The position numbers were made by a program, and so were the translations under genes. A DNA stretch of 64,000 nucleotides from NCBI GenBank assembly GCA_000720845.1, contig JODU01000017.1, forward strand, positions 1 to 64,000, written 5' to 3'. The DNA comes from Kitasatospora aureofaciens. GTDB lineage: Bacteria > Actinomycetota > Actinomycetes > Streptomycetales > Streptomycetaceae. Below are positions 42,682-50,397 of the stretch, one piece after another; the stretch's first letter is position 1, and each line of letters starts with the position of its first letter. Below the pieces are notes generated by a model, which saw nothing but the letters and a program-made list of their open reading frames with translations, was not told where the DNA came from and searched no databases.

Positions 42682-42909
42682 CTACAGCAGGTGGTCGAAC
42701 TCGCCCTCCTTCGCCCCCGCCAGGAACGCGGCCACCTCAGCCGGGGTGTAGACGAGCGCGGGGCCGTCGGGGTAGCGGGAGTTGCGCATCGCGATGCCTC
42801 CGTCCACGAGGGCGACCTCGACGCAGTTGCCCTCGGCGTTGCTGTGCCGACTCTTCTTCCAGCAGGCGTCCAACAGGCTGGCCTGCACTCCGTTGCGCAC
42901 TGGTGGCAC
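42682..42909 (-). CDS. DUF397 protein (BldB/WhiJ-associated type)
   Basis: A 75-residue protein with the DUF397 signature WKKSRHSNAEGNCVEVAL, the RNSRYPDGPALVYTPAE stretch, and an aromatic/Leu-rich end. GTG 42909 follows AAGGAG at ideal spacing, so the longer frame upstream is rejected. It lies 162 bp upstream of the XRE gene and probably forms its functional partner. Confidence 0.88.
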   Translation of the reverse strand: MPPVRNGVQASLLDACWKKSRHSNAEGNCVEVALVDGGIAMRNSRYPDGPALVYTPAEVAAFLAGAKEGEFDHLL

Positions 42910-42993
42910 CGCGGTCTCCTTGCTGTTCGGGGGAGCGGACCGAAGCGTGCCGGTCCCCGAGCGCCCCCATCCGATTTTTTTCGCGCAATTTCT

Positions 42994-43007
42994 CGTGCAA
43001 TTGCACG
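42994..43007. promoter_or_regulatory. Perfect 14-bp palindrome between DUF397 and ATPase genes
   Basis: CGTGCAATTGCACG is perfectly symmetric, with a further half-site GCGCAATT at 42983-42990. It lies in the 180-bp divergent promoter region. A GATAAT-like -10 box for the rightward gene is at about 43024-43030. It is a candidate operator for the XRE regulator. Confidence 0.55.
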
Positions 43008-43089
43008 CGAGCGCTCTAAGCGTGGATAATAGCCGTGGCGTCAACCCCTCGGTCGATGCCCCGTTCTGACGTCGCATCAGGGAGATGCT

Positions 43090-43575
43090 GTGCCGTCACC
43101 TGCGCATTCAACGCTCCGGTCGCCCGGCGAATCCGTCTCGGTGGCAGGCGCGGCGACCCGCTTCGGAGGGCCCGCCGTGCTGCGCGTCGCGTGCAGCGGG
43201 GAGGGGTTCGCCCGGGCCCGGGTCTTCACGCGGGACACACTGCGCGGCTGGTCGCTCGACCACCGCGGTGACGACGCGGTCCTGGTGGTCACCGAACTCG
43301 TCTCCAACGCCGTGACGCACGCGGTGCCGTCGGCGGCGGCCGGTGTTCCGGAGATCAGGCTCGGACTGGCCCTGGGCCCCGGCGACCTGACGCTGAGCGT
43401 CTCCGACCCCGGGGACGACCTGCCCGTGTTCCACCCGTCCGACGCCTCCTCGCTCCGGGAGCACGGACGCGGCCTGTGCATCGTCGACGCCCTCGCGAAG
43501 GAGTGGGGCTGGACCCCGCGCCCGCCGGCGGGCAAGACGGTCTGGGCCACGTTGTCGACCTGCCCCCTCACCTGA
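43090..43575 (+). CDS. HATPase_c-type ATP-binding protein (anti-sigma/AbaA-locus kinase-like)
   Basis: A 161-residue protein with a GHKL ATP-binding fold: N box VVTELVSNAVTHA, G1 box SVSDPGDDLP and G2 box GRGLCIVDALAKEWGW. These stand-alone ATPases resemble anti-sigma serine kinases such as RsbW/SpoIIAB and are a regular member of whiJ/abaA-like loci next to XRE/DUF397 genes. GTG 43090 follows AGGGAGATGCT. Divergent from DUF397. Confidence 0.86.
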   Translation: MPSPAHSTLRSPGESVSVAGAATRFGGPAVLRVACSGEGFARARVFTRDTLRGWSLDHRGDDAVLVVTELVSNAVTHAVPSAAAGVPEIRLGLALGPGDLTLSVSDPGDDLPVFHPSDASSLREHGRGLCIVDALAKEWGWTPRPPAGKTVWATLSTCPLT

Positions 43576-43603
43576 CCCGACTGCCGCGGAAGGGCCCCAC
43601 ACC

Positions 43604-44149
43604 ATGCGCAGCGCTCCGACACCCGAGCCGAGCATCCAGCGCACCGACCGTCACACGTCGCCCGGCTCCCCCCGCACCACCACTCTGCTCGCGGGACTCG
43701 ACGGGGTGCCCTGGAGCGACATCCAGGACTCCACCGGTTCGGCGGCGGCCATCCCCCGGCTGCTGCGCAAGGTCGCCCGGGGCGACGCCGAAACCGCCCG
43801 CGCCGCCCTCGGCGACCTGCGCAAGCGCATCTGCCAGTACGGTTTCGTCGTCGAGCAGGCGACCGCCGCGACCGTCCCCTTCCTGTGGGAGCTGGCGCAG
43901 CGGCCCCAGGTGAGCTGCCGGGCGCAGATCATCCAACTGCTCAAGAACATCGCCGACGCCCGGCAGTGGGAGACCACCGCCACCGCCTACCCCAAGCTGC
44001 TCAACCACCGTGAGAACCCGGTGGCCTGGGAGCGCGCGGCGCGGCAGGCGGTCCGCGCCCGGCGGGACGGCCTGGAACGGCTGATGGCCGAGGACGACAC
44101 CGAGATCACCCGCGCCACCACCGAACTCGCCCGCACTCTCGGGGACTGA
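43604..44149 (+). CDS. Hypothetical helical-repeat protein
   Basis: A 181-residue helical protein lying 28 bp behind the ATPase gene and probably co-transcribed. Segments such as IPRLLRKVARGDAETARAAL and ATAATVPFLWELAQ resemble HEAT-type repeats seen in many streptomycete unknowns. No catalytic motif. GGAAGGG lies about 15 bp before ATG 43604. Confidence 0.66.
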   Translation: MRSAPTPEPSIQRTDRHTSPGSPRTTTLLAGLDGVPWSDIQDSTGSAAAIPRLLRKVARGDAETARAALGDLRKRICQYGFVVEQATAATVPFLWELAQRPQVSCRAQIIQLLKNIADARQWETTATAYPKLLNHRENPVAWERAARQAVRARRDGLERLMAEDDTEITRATTELARTLGD

Positions 44150-44172
44150 GCCCCGCGCACGCCCGGAGACCG

Positions 44173-44211
44173 GGGCCCGCGCCCTCCACGGGGGAGAAGG
44201 CGCGGGTTCCC
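44173..44211. terminator. Hairpin after the helical-repeat gene
   Basis: CCCGCGCC (44176-44183) pairs with GGCGCGGG (44199-44206), with possible extension by GGG and CCC beyond a two-base bulge. It lies 25 bp after the stop at 44149. Confidence 0.5.
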
Positions 44212-44270
44212 TTCCAAGGCGCGGAACGGTGTGGCGCACTCCCGGCCGAGCGGGTAGGAAAGCGCGGGAA

Positions 44271-44282
44271 GCAAGCGCTTGC
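44271..44282. promoter_or_regulatory. GCAAGCGCTTGC palindrome before ABC exporter gene
   Basis: A perfect 12-bp palindrome with a central CG, of LacI-family operator style, 30 bp before ATG 44312. No LacI-type gene is in the window, so this is only a candidate. Confidence 0.4.
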
Positions 44283-44311
44283 CCCACTCGGTCACCAGGA
44301 GGACCACGCCG

Positions 44312-46081
44312 ATGGCGTCGTCGATGGAAAAGCCGCTCGATCACCGCTACCGGGGCGAACACCCGATACGCACCCTCGTCTACCTGTTCCGCGCCGACCG
44401 CCGCCGACTGGCCGGCGCGGTCGCCGTCTTCACCGTCAAGCACAGCCCCATCTGGCTGCTGCCCCTGATCACCGCCGCCATCATCGACACCGTCGTCCAG
44501 CACGGGCCCATCTCCGACCTGTGGACCAGCACCGGGATCATCATGTTCATCCTGGTGGTCAACTACCCGCTCCACCTGCTGTACGTGCGCCTCCTGTACG
44601 GCAGTGTGCGCCGCATGGGCACCGCGCTCCGCTCGGCGCTGTGCACGCGCATGCAGCAGCTCTCCATCGGCTACCACTCACGGGTGAGCGCGGGCGTCCT
44701 TCAGGCCAAGGTCGTCCGGGACGTGGAGACGGTGGAACAGATGGTGCAGCAGACCGCCGAGACCGGGCTCGGCGCGTTCACCGTCCTCACCGGCGGCCTG
44801 GTCATCATCGCCGTGCGCACCCCGGAGTTCCTGCCGGTCTTCCTCGTCGTCGTCCCCGCCGCCTCCCTGCTGGTGGCCCGGCTCCGCGCCCGGCTGCGCA
44901 CCCACAACGAGCACTTCCGCCACGAGGTCGAGACCCTGTCCTCGCGGGTCACGGAGATGACCCGGCTCATCCCGGTCACCCGTGCCCACGGCCTGGAGGG
45001 CAAGGCGCTGCGCCGCATGGACGGCACCCTGGACCGGCTGCTGACCTCCGGCATGCGCCTCGACCTGGTCAACGGCCGCTTCGGCTCGCTGTCCTGGGTG
45101 GTGCTCAACGTGGTCGGCGTCCTGGTGCTGGCGGGCGCCGCGCTGGTCTCGTACTACGACGTCTGGGGAGTCACCGCCGGCGACGTGGTCATGCTCAGCG
45201 CCTTCCTGACCACCCTCACCAACTCCACGACCACGTTGGCGGGCCTGGCGCCGGTCATCACCAAGGGCCTGGAGTCCGTCCGTTCGGTCGGCGAGGTGCT
45301 CCAGGCCCCCGAACTGGAGGACAACGAGGGCAAGACGGAGCTGACCTCGCTGCGCGGAGCTGTCACCTTCGAGGGTGTCGAGCACCTCTACGACAGCGAC
45401 GGGCGCCCCGCGGTCAGCGACTTCACCCTCTCCGTCGAACCGGGCGAGACCATCGCCCTGGTGGGCGCGTCCGGCGCCGGGAAGTCCACCGTGCTCAACC
45501 TGGTGATCGGCTTCCTGAGGCCGACCTCGGGACGGCTGCTGCTGGACGGCATCGACATGAACACCCTCGACCTGCGCACGTACCGGCGTTTCGTCTCGGT
45601 GGTGCCCCAGGAGTCGATCCTGTTCGACGGCACGATCCGGGAGAACGTCGCCTACGGCATGGACGACGCCGACGAGGAGACCGTGCGCGGCGCCCTGCGC
45701 GACGCCAACGCCCTGGAGTTCGTCGACCGGTTGCCGCGGGGCCTGGACACCCTCGTCGGGGAGCACGGGGCGCGGCTGTCCGGCGGGCAGCGCCAGCGCC
45801 TGGCCATCGCCCGCGCCCTGATCCGCGACCCCCGGGTGCTGATCCTCGACGAGGCCACCTCCGCGCTGGACACCCGCTCCGAGGCGCTGGTCCAGCAGGC
45901 GCTGGCCCGGCTGCTGCGCGGGCGCACCACGTTCGTCGTGGCGCACCGGCTGTCCACGGTGCGGGGCGCTGACCGGATCGTGGTGATGGGCGACGGCCGG
46001 ATCCAGGAGACCGGTACCCACGAGGAACTGCTGGCCGGGGGAGGCGCGTACAGCGCCCTGCACAGCGGCCAGGTCGCCTGA
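44312..46081 (+). CDS. ABC exporter half-transporter
   Basis: A 589-residue fusion of a six-helix membrane domain (residues 25-310) with an ATPase domain: Walker A GASGAGKST, Q-loop VVPQESILFDGT, signature RLSGGQRQRLAIARAL, Walker B VLILDEATSALD and switch VVAHRLST. The ribosome site AGGAGG lies about 10 bases before ATG 44312. A stand-alone homodimeric exporter of unknown substrate; only distantly like the ABC exporter at 2739-4493. Confidence 0.88.
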   Translation: MASSMEKPLDHRYRGEHPIRTLVYLFRADRRRLAGAVAVFTVKHSPIWLLPLITAAIIDTVVQHGPISDLWTSTGIIMFILVVNYPLHLLYVRLLYGSVRRMGTALRSALCTRMQQLSIGYHSRVSAGVLQAKVVRDVETVEQMVQQTAETGLGAFTVLTGGLVIIAVRTPEFLPVFLVVVPAASLLVARLRARLRTHNEHFRHEVETLSSRVTEMTRLIPVTRAHGLEGKALRRMDGTLDRLLTSGMRLDLVNGRFGSLSWVVLNVVGVLVLAGAALVSYYDVWGVTAGDVVMLSAFLTTLTNSTTTLAGLAPVITKGLESVRSVGEVLQAPELEDNEGKTELTSLRGAVTFEGVEHLYDSDGRPAVSDFTLSVEPGETIALVGASGAGKSTVLNLVIGFLRPTSGRLLLDGIDMNTLDLRTYRRFVSVVPQESILFDGTIRENVAYGMDDADEETVRGALRDANALEFVDRLPRGLDTLVGEHGARLSGGQRQRLAIARALIRDPRVLILDEATSALDTRSEALVQQALARLLRGRTTFVVAHRLSTVRGADRIVVMGDGRIQETGTHEELLAGGGAYSALHSGQVA

Positions 46082-46215
46082 CCGGACGCCGGAACTCCTG
46101 GTGACGGCCGGGGTGGTTCCGACGGATTCTCGTCAACTGCGCTCGGCGGGAAAAAGGATGTGATTGCTCCCGCCGGGGCCGGGCATACGTAGCGCAACCG
46201 AGAGAGGGGCGTTTC

Positions 46216-46479
46216 GTGCTTGAACCGGACCCGAAGGTCGTCAGGGAGTTGCTGACGCGGTACGCGTCGCTGAGGATCGCTCACGCCGAGCGGCCGCGGC
46301 CGACGACGGCACGGGAGCTGGCCGACGTCAGCTACACACTGTGCGTGATGACGGCGACCACCAGCGTCCACGACGCCGTCGCGAAGGCGGACGCACTGCT
46401 GCTCGCCAAGGGACAGGTGTCACCACAGGCACACCCGGTGGACGCCAACGGCGAGAACGGCCTGTCGCTGGCCGTGTGA
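46216..46479 (+). CDS. DUF5133 protein
   Basis: An 87-residue protein beginning MLEPDPKVVRELLTRYASLR, the typical DUF5133 opening, then RELADVSYTLCVMTATTSVH. The family is small, actinobacterial and uncharacterised. GTG 46216 follows GAGAGGGG. A strong hairpin follows. Confidence 0.75.
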   Translation: MLEPDPKVVRELLTRYASLRIAHAERPRPTTARELADVSYTLCVMTATTSVHDAVAKADALLLAKGQVSPQAHPVDANGENGLSLAV

Positions 46480-46493
46480 CACCACCGCCGGGG

Positions 46494-46541
46494 CCCGCGT
46501 CGTGGAGCGGACGGTCCGGTCACGCCCGTCCGCGACGCGGG
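46494..46541. terminator. Bulged long hairpin between convergent genes
   Basis: CCCGCGTC (46494-46501) pairs with GACGCGGG (46534-46541), and GCGGACGG (46507-46514) with CCGTCCGC (46526-46533), leaving a five-base bulge on the left. Placed between DUF5133 and the GlxA-type gene. Confidence 0.7.
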
Positions 46542-46560
46542 ACGTTGCGAAACGCGGGAC

Positions 46561-47529
46561 CTATGGGCGGCCCGACGCGGCGGAGGACTTGGCCCGGAAC
46601 GCCGCGCGGTAGGCGTACGGAGTGGTTCCGACCACCCGGCGGAACCGTTCCCGGAGGGCCGTGGGCGAACCGAAGCCGGCCTGGCGGGCGATCCGTTCGA
46701 TCGAGTGGTCCCCGCTCTCCAGCAGGTACTGGGCACGCCGCACCCGCGCCCGCAGCAGCCACTGCAACGGAGTGGTGCCCGTCTGCTCGCGGAACCGACG
46801 GCTGAACGTACGCTCGCTCATCCCCGAGCGCGCCGCCATCGTGCCCAGGGTGATCTCCTCGGCCAGGTTGTCCTCGATCCACTCCAGGAGTGGCTCCAGA
46901 TCGGAGCCCCGCGGCAGCGGCGGATGCTCGTGCACGATGAACTGGGCCTGTCCGCCCTCTCGTTCCAGCGGCACGACACACATCCGGGCCGTGTGCGCGG
47001 CGACCGCCGACCCCAGGTCCCGGCGGATCATGTGCAGACACATGTCCAGACCGGCGGCGGCACCCGCCGAGGTGAGGATCTGCCCGTTGTCGACGTAGAG
47101 CACATCCGGTCGGACATCCACGCGCGGATGCCGGCGGGCCAGTTCGGCCGCGGCGATCCAGTGGGTGGTGGCCCGCAGCCCGTCCAGCAGCCCGGCCTCC
47201 GCGAGGACGAACGCGCCCACGCACACCGACGCGATCCGGGTACCCGCGCCGGCCGCCCGACGCAGCGCGTCGAGGACACGGTCGGAGGGCGGGCCGTGTT
47301 CCTCGGAGCGGCCCGGAACGATGATCGTGTCCGCGGTCTCGAGCGCCTCCAGCCCCCGCTCGATCCGGAGGGCGAGGCCCTCGGTGCGCACCTCTGCCGA
47401 CTCCGCGCACAGGCCGACCCGGTAGGGGCTGCGTCCGTCGGGCAGCCGCGCCCAGTCGAACGCCTGCATGGGTGCCGCCATGTCGAACGGCACCACGTCG
47501 TCGAGGACCAGGATCGCCACCGAGTGCAT
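46561..47529 (-). CDS. GlxA-type AraC-family regulator (DJ-1/PfpI domain plus HTH)
   Basis: A 322-residue protein. Residues 1-180 form a DJ-1/PfpI-like domain (MHSVAILVLDDVVPFDMAAP, elbow IASVCVGAFVLAEAGLLDG with the Cys). The C-terminal AraC helix-turn-helix pair is complete (TLGTMAARSGMSERTFSRRF, then IERIARQAGFGSPTALRERF). The target is unknown; in related genomes GlxA controls diverse oxidative or amine catabolism. ATG 47529 is chosen; ATG 47541 is also in frame. Confidence 0.85.
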   Translation of the reverse strand: MHSVAILVLDDVVPFDMAAPMQAFDWARLPDGRSPYRVGLCAESAEVRTEGLALRIERGLEALETADTIIVPGRSEEHGPPSDRVLDALRRAAGAGTRIASVCVGAFVLAEAGLLDGLRATTHWIAAAELARRHPRVDVRPDVLYVDNGQILTSAGAAAGLDMCLHMIRRDLGSAVAAHTARMCVVPLEREGGQAQFIVHEHPPLPRGSDLEPLLEWIEDNLAEEITLGTMAARSGMSERTFSRRFREQTGTTPLQWLLRARVRRAQYLLESGDHSIERIARQAGFGSPTALRERFRRVVGTTPYAYRAAFRAKSSAASGRP

Positions 47530-47728
47530 GCGCGCCACCATAGGCGCGTTCCCGCCGGTCGCAGAAGCCCTCCGCGGAACTCGGGTGACGTGCGTCTTCC
47601 CTGGTGGAGGCGCTGGCGGGATTCCGTTGAAAGCTGTCGTTCCAGCCTCTGTGCGAGCGCTCGCCGTCTTCCTACCTTGGTTCTCGATCACCGCCTCGCC
47701 CGACCCTGCCTCCCGGGAGCCCCGACCG

Positions 47729-48220
47729 ATGTCCAAGTTCCTGCTGTCCCTTCACGTCCTGGCGGCCATCCTCGCCGTCGGGCCCGTCACCGTCGCGGCC
47801 AGCATGTTCCCGGCGGCCGCCCGCCGGGTGCCGGTGGCCGCGTCCGTCGGGGGAGGGGGCGCGGGAGCGGGGGACGCAGGGGAGGTGCGTACCGTCCGGC
47901 TGCTGCACCGGATCTGCCGGGTCTACGCCGGTCTCGGCATCGCGGTGCCGGTCCTCGGCTTCGCCACCGCCGCCTCCATGGGGGTCCTGTCGGACGCCTG
48001 GCTGATCGCGTCCGTCACCCTCACCGCCGTCGCCGCCGGGCTGCTGGCCGCCTTCGTCCTGCCGCGCCAGGAGGAACTCCTGGAGCAACTGGCCGAGGGG
48101 CAGCCCGTCGAACGGGCCCGCACGGTCCGGCTCGCCATGTTCACCGGCTTGTTCAACCTGCTGTGGGCCAGCGTGACCATTCTCATGATCGTGCGGCCCG
48201 GCTCCACGACCGGCGCCTGA
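47729..48220 (+). CDS. DUF2269-type integral membrane protein
   Basis: A 163-residue protein with four membrane helices (FLLSLHVLAAILAVGPVTVA, the second near GLGIAVPVLGFATAAS, then WLIASVTLTAVAAGLLAAF and a last one). The HVLAAILAVGP opening is typical of DUF2269. GGGAG lies 10 bases before ATG 47729. Function unknown. It is divergent from the GlxA-type gene. Confidence 0.78.
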   Translation: MSKFLLSLHVLAAILAVGPVTVAASMFPAAARRVPVAASVGGGGAGAGDAGEVRTVRLLHRICRVYAGLGIAVPVLGFATAASMGVLSDAWLIASVTLTAVAAGLLAAFVLPRQEELLEQLAEGQPVERARTVRLAMFTGLFNLLWASVTILMIVRPGSTTGA

Positions 48221-48285
48221 GGGGTCGTTCACATCCTCGCGGAATGCGCACCACCACGTGAACGGGCGCCTAGACTGCTCAGTCG

Positions 48286-48303
48286 CGCCTCCGTACGGAG
48301 GCG
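48286..48303. promoter_or_regulatory. Perfect 18-bp palindrome just downstream of a -10-like box
   Basis: CGCCTCCGTACGGAGGCG is fully symmetric and lies 10 bp after TAGACT (48271-48276), ahead of the 71-residue gene. It could act as a repressor site covering the transcription start, or as a 5-prime RNA hairpin. Confidence 0.5.
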
Positions 48304-48328
48304 GACGACACGAAAGGCACGTTGACGG

Positions 48329-48544
48329 GTGTTCCAGGATTCCCCCATCTACGACCGACTCGTCGCCGAACGCGGTGACGTCCCCGAGCAGGTGCGGCGG
48401 GACGCCGAGCGTGTGAGCAGGGAGCTGGAGGTGGTCATGCGTCCGTTGCGCGCCCCCGGGCACCTGCCGGGCGCCGAGCGCCGGCCGTCCCCCGGCGCCG
48501 GCTGGCAGCGCACCGCCCTGCTGCCCGGCCCGCGCCCGCACTGA
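48329..48544 (+). CDS. Small protein of unknown function
   Basis: A 71-residue basic protein (MFQDSPIYDRLVAERGDVPE, then RRDAERVSRELEVVMRP, then a Pro/Gly/Arg-rich tail). It is convergent with the RiPP ligase gene. The N terminus recurs in streptomycete unknowns as far as I can judge. GTG 48329 is the likely start, with only a weak ribosome site. Confidence 0.58.
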   Translation: MFQDSPIYDRLVAERGDVPEQVRRDAERVSRELEVVMRPLRAPGHLPGAERRPSPGAGWQRTALLPGPRPH

Positions 48545-48559
48545 CCGGCGCACCGGACC

Positions 48560-49546
48560 TCACCCGGCCGCCGCCGTGCCGGGACCGTCCGCTTCCCTCG
48601 CGTCCTCGGCGCCGGGCCGGGCCAGCCACTCGGCGATGGTGCGGGCGATCGGCTGGCCGGTGTCCACCTCGACGAAGCCGAACTGCCCCGACTGGTTGCA
48701 CTCCAGGAACCACCAGGTGCCGTCGCCGTCCTCCGCGAAGTCCAGGGCCCCGTAGGCCAGCCCGGCCGCCCGGAGATAGGCACGCACCTGCTCGGCGACG
48801 CGGGGCGGCACCTCGGCCGGCCGCCACGGTTCGGCCGACGCGGCGAAACGGACGTCCACCTCGTCGGGGCCCAGGCTCGCCGGCGCCGTCTTCCGGGCGG
48901 CCAGCAACTCCTCGCCGACGACGGTCAGCCGTATGTCGGCACGCTTGGCGACCCGGCGTTGCAGCAGCGTCGGGCCGTGCGCGACGGCGGAGAAGTCGGC
49001 CCCGGGCGGGACCCGGCTGGTCGGCACCGCCAGCGGCGGATCCTGCGGATGGGCGCCCGAGACGGGCTTGACCACCAGATCCGGGTAGCGCTCGGCGAAC
49101 TCGCGCGCCGCCCGCGGAAACGTCGTGATCAGCGTCGCGGGGACGGGCAGCCCGCACCGCTGGGCGAGACGCAGCTGCCAGGGCTTGTACCTGGCCCGGT
49201 GCGCGGCGTCGGGCTGGTTCATCCAGCGCGCCTCCGAGCCGCGGAGCATGCCGTACAGCGCCTGGCCGGCCTCCTCGGTCAGCCACGCGGACGGCTCGGC
49301 GGCCCGCGTGGCCGCGGCCCCCGGCCTGCGCACCCAGACGGACCGCAGCCCGCCGATGCTCACCAGGCGGCCCCCCGAGGACAGATGGCCCCGGAAGGAG
49401 CCGTGCACGAACTCGCCGGACAGCGCGACGGAGTCGGTGAGGTCGGCGGGGTCCAGGCGGACCACCGGTACCCCCGACGCGTTCAGGTGCACCACCACCA
49501 TGTCCGCGGTGACGTCCTCTTCACTGGTCAGGATCAACACGGTCAT
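48560..49546 (-). CDS. tgmB: ATP-grasp ribosomal peptide maturase (SAV_5884/TgmB type)
   Basis: A 328-residue ATP-grasp ligase. The N-terminal part starts MTVLILTSEEDVTADMVVVH and includes SIGGLRSVWVRRPG; the ATP-grasp domain has PDLVVKPVSGAHPQ, GPTLLQRRVAKRADIRLTVV, and the metal-ligand WWFLECNQSGQFGFVEVDTG. This family installs side-chain ester or amide bonds (omega links) in a precursor peptide. The precursor gene lies 16 bp upstream on the same strand. No methyltransferase gene adjoins, unlike the common three-gene cassettes. Confidence 0.87.
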   Translation of the reverse strand: MTVLILTSEEDVTADMVVVHLNASGVPVVRLDPADLTDSVALSGEFVHGSFRGHLSSGGRLVSIGGLRSVWVRRPGAAATRAAEPSAWLTEEAGQALYGMLRGSEARWMNQPDAAHRARYKPWQLRLAQRCGLPVPATLITTFPRAAREFAERYPDLVVKPVSGAHPQDPPLAVPTSRVPPGADFSAVAHGPTLLQRRVAKRADIRLTVVGEELLAARKTAPASLGPDEVDVRFAASAEPWRPAEVPPRVAEQVRAYLRAAGLAYGALDFAEDGDGTWWFLECNQSGQFGFVEVDTGQPIARTIAEWLARPGAEDAREADGPGTAAAG

Positions 49547-49562
49547 CCTCGACGACCCGTGT

Positions 49563-49754
49563 TCAGTCGTCGAAGTGAGTCTTCGACCCCGCGGTGGAGG
49601 TCGTGGTCCCCAGTTCTCTCAGCAGCGCGTGGTCGCAGGCGGCCACCCGCCCGTCGAGGAGCACGTTCAACTGCAGCCCGGAGTCGTAGACGTACGGAGT
49701 GGTGGCTTCCAACTCCACTGCGGGCCGTGCGTAGTTGAGCGCGAACGGTTGCAT
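49563..49754 (-). CDS. tgmA: Putative ATP-grasp-modified RiPP precursor (TgmA type)
   Basis: A 63-residue precursor of the GRASP-target family, with leader motif PFALNYARPAVELE (residues 3-16), YVYDSGLQLNVLLDG (21-35) and a C-terminal core GTTTSTAGSKTHFDD (49-63). The core has four Thr and two Ser hydroxyl donors and two terminal Asp acceptors, the pattern for graspetide ester rings. ATG 49754 follows GGGAGAG. It is transcribed just ahead of the tgmB ligase. A TATAAG box lies about 95 bp upstream on the minus strand. Confidence 0.86.
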   Translation of the reverse strand: MQPFALNYARPAVELEATTPYVYDSGLQLNVLLDGRVAACDHALLRELGTTTSTAGSKTHFDD

Positions 49755-49873
49755 CGTCTCTCCCTAGTCGGTGCTGCGCCGATCAGGCGACGATCCCTGT
49801 GCGCCGTCACCTGGTCCGCCGACTTCCTTCGGCTTCCAGAGACTTATACGAATCGAACGGGTGATTGGTTTCC

Positions 49874-50194
49874 TTACGCTGCGTAGTCACCGGGCGGGCC
49901 GGTGCCCCGCCGCCCGTCCGCCGGGCCGCGCCGCCCGCCGATCGAGCCGCGCGCCGAGCGCAGGGCCAGGAGCAGCACACCGATGTCGTCCAGGTAGACC
50001 GGATCGGGCAACAGGTCCGCCGGGAGCACCAGATAGAGGACGGCCCCCCAGAAGACCCAGCGCGGTCCCGTGGGCAGGCCGGCCCGCCTGAGGTCCCGCC
50101 GGGTGCGGACCAGACGCACCAGGACGGCGAGAGCCGCCGCGAGGACCAGCGCCGCGAGCAGCACCACCACGACGATCACTGTGGTCGTATCCAC
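49874..50194 (-). CDS. DUF1232 membrane protein
   Basis: A 106-residue protein with an N-terminal membrane helix (VIVVVVLLAALVLAAALAVL) and the DUF1232 block YLVLPADLLPDPVYLDDIGV. GTG 50194 follows AAGGAGGGG, an ideal ribosome site. Such small YkvA-like proteins are widespread and of unknown role. It lies about 120 bp upstream of the tgmA gene on the same strand but is probably separate. Confidence 0.78.
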   Translation of the reverse strand: MDTTTVIVVVVLLAALVLAAALAVLVRLVRTRRDLRRAGLPTGPRWVFWGAVLYLVLPADLLPDPVYLDDIGVLLLALRSARGSIGGRRGPADGRRGTGPPGDYAA

Positions 50195-50397
50195 GGACCC
50201 CTCCTTCGGCGCGCGGTACACGCCTCCCTCCCCGGATGCCCGCTCGCGGTCGCGGCAAGACCCGGTGAGGGGGTCTCTCATCCCTGTGGCCCACCGGAGT
50301 GGCACGGCGCGATGGACCTGCCTAGTAATGGCAGCACACAGCGCGAGTCGCATGTCGGGGACGCAGGGCGGCCGCACCCCCACCACACGGAGAGATC

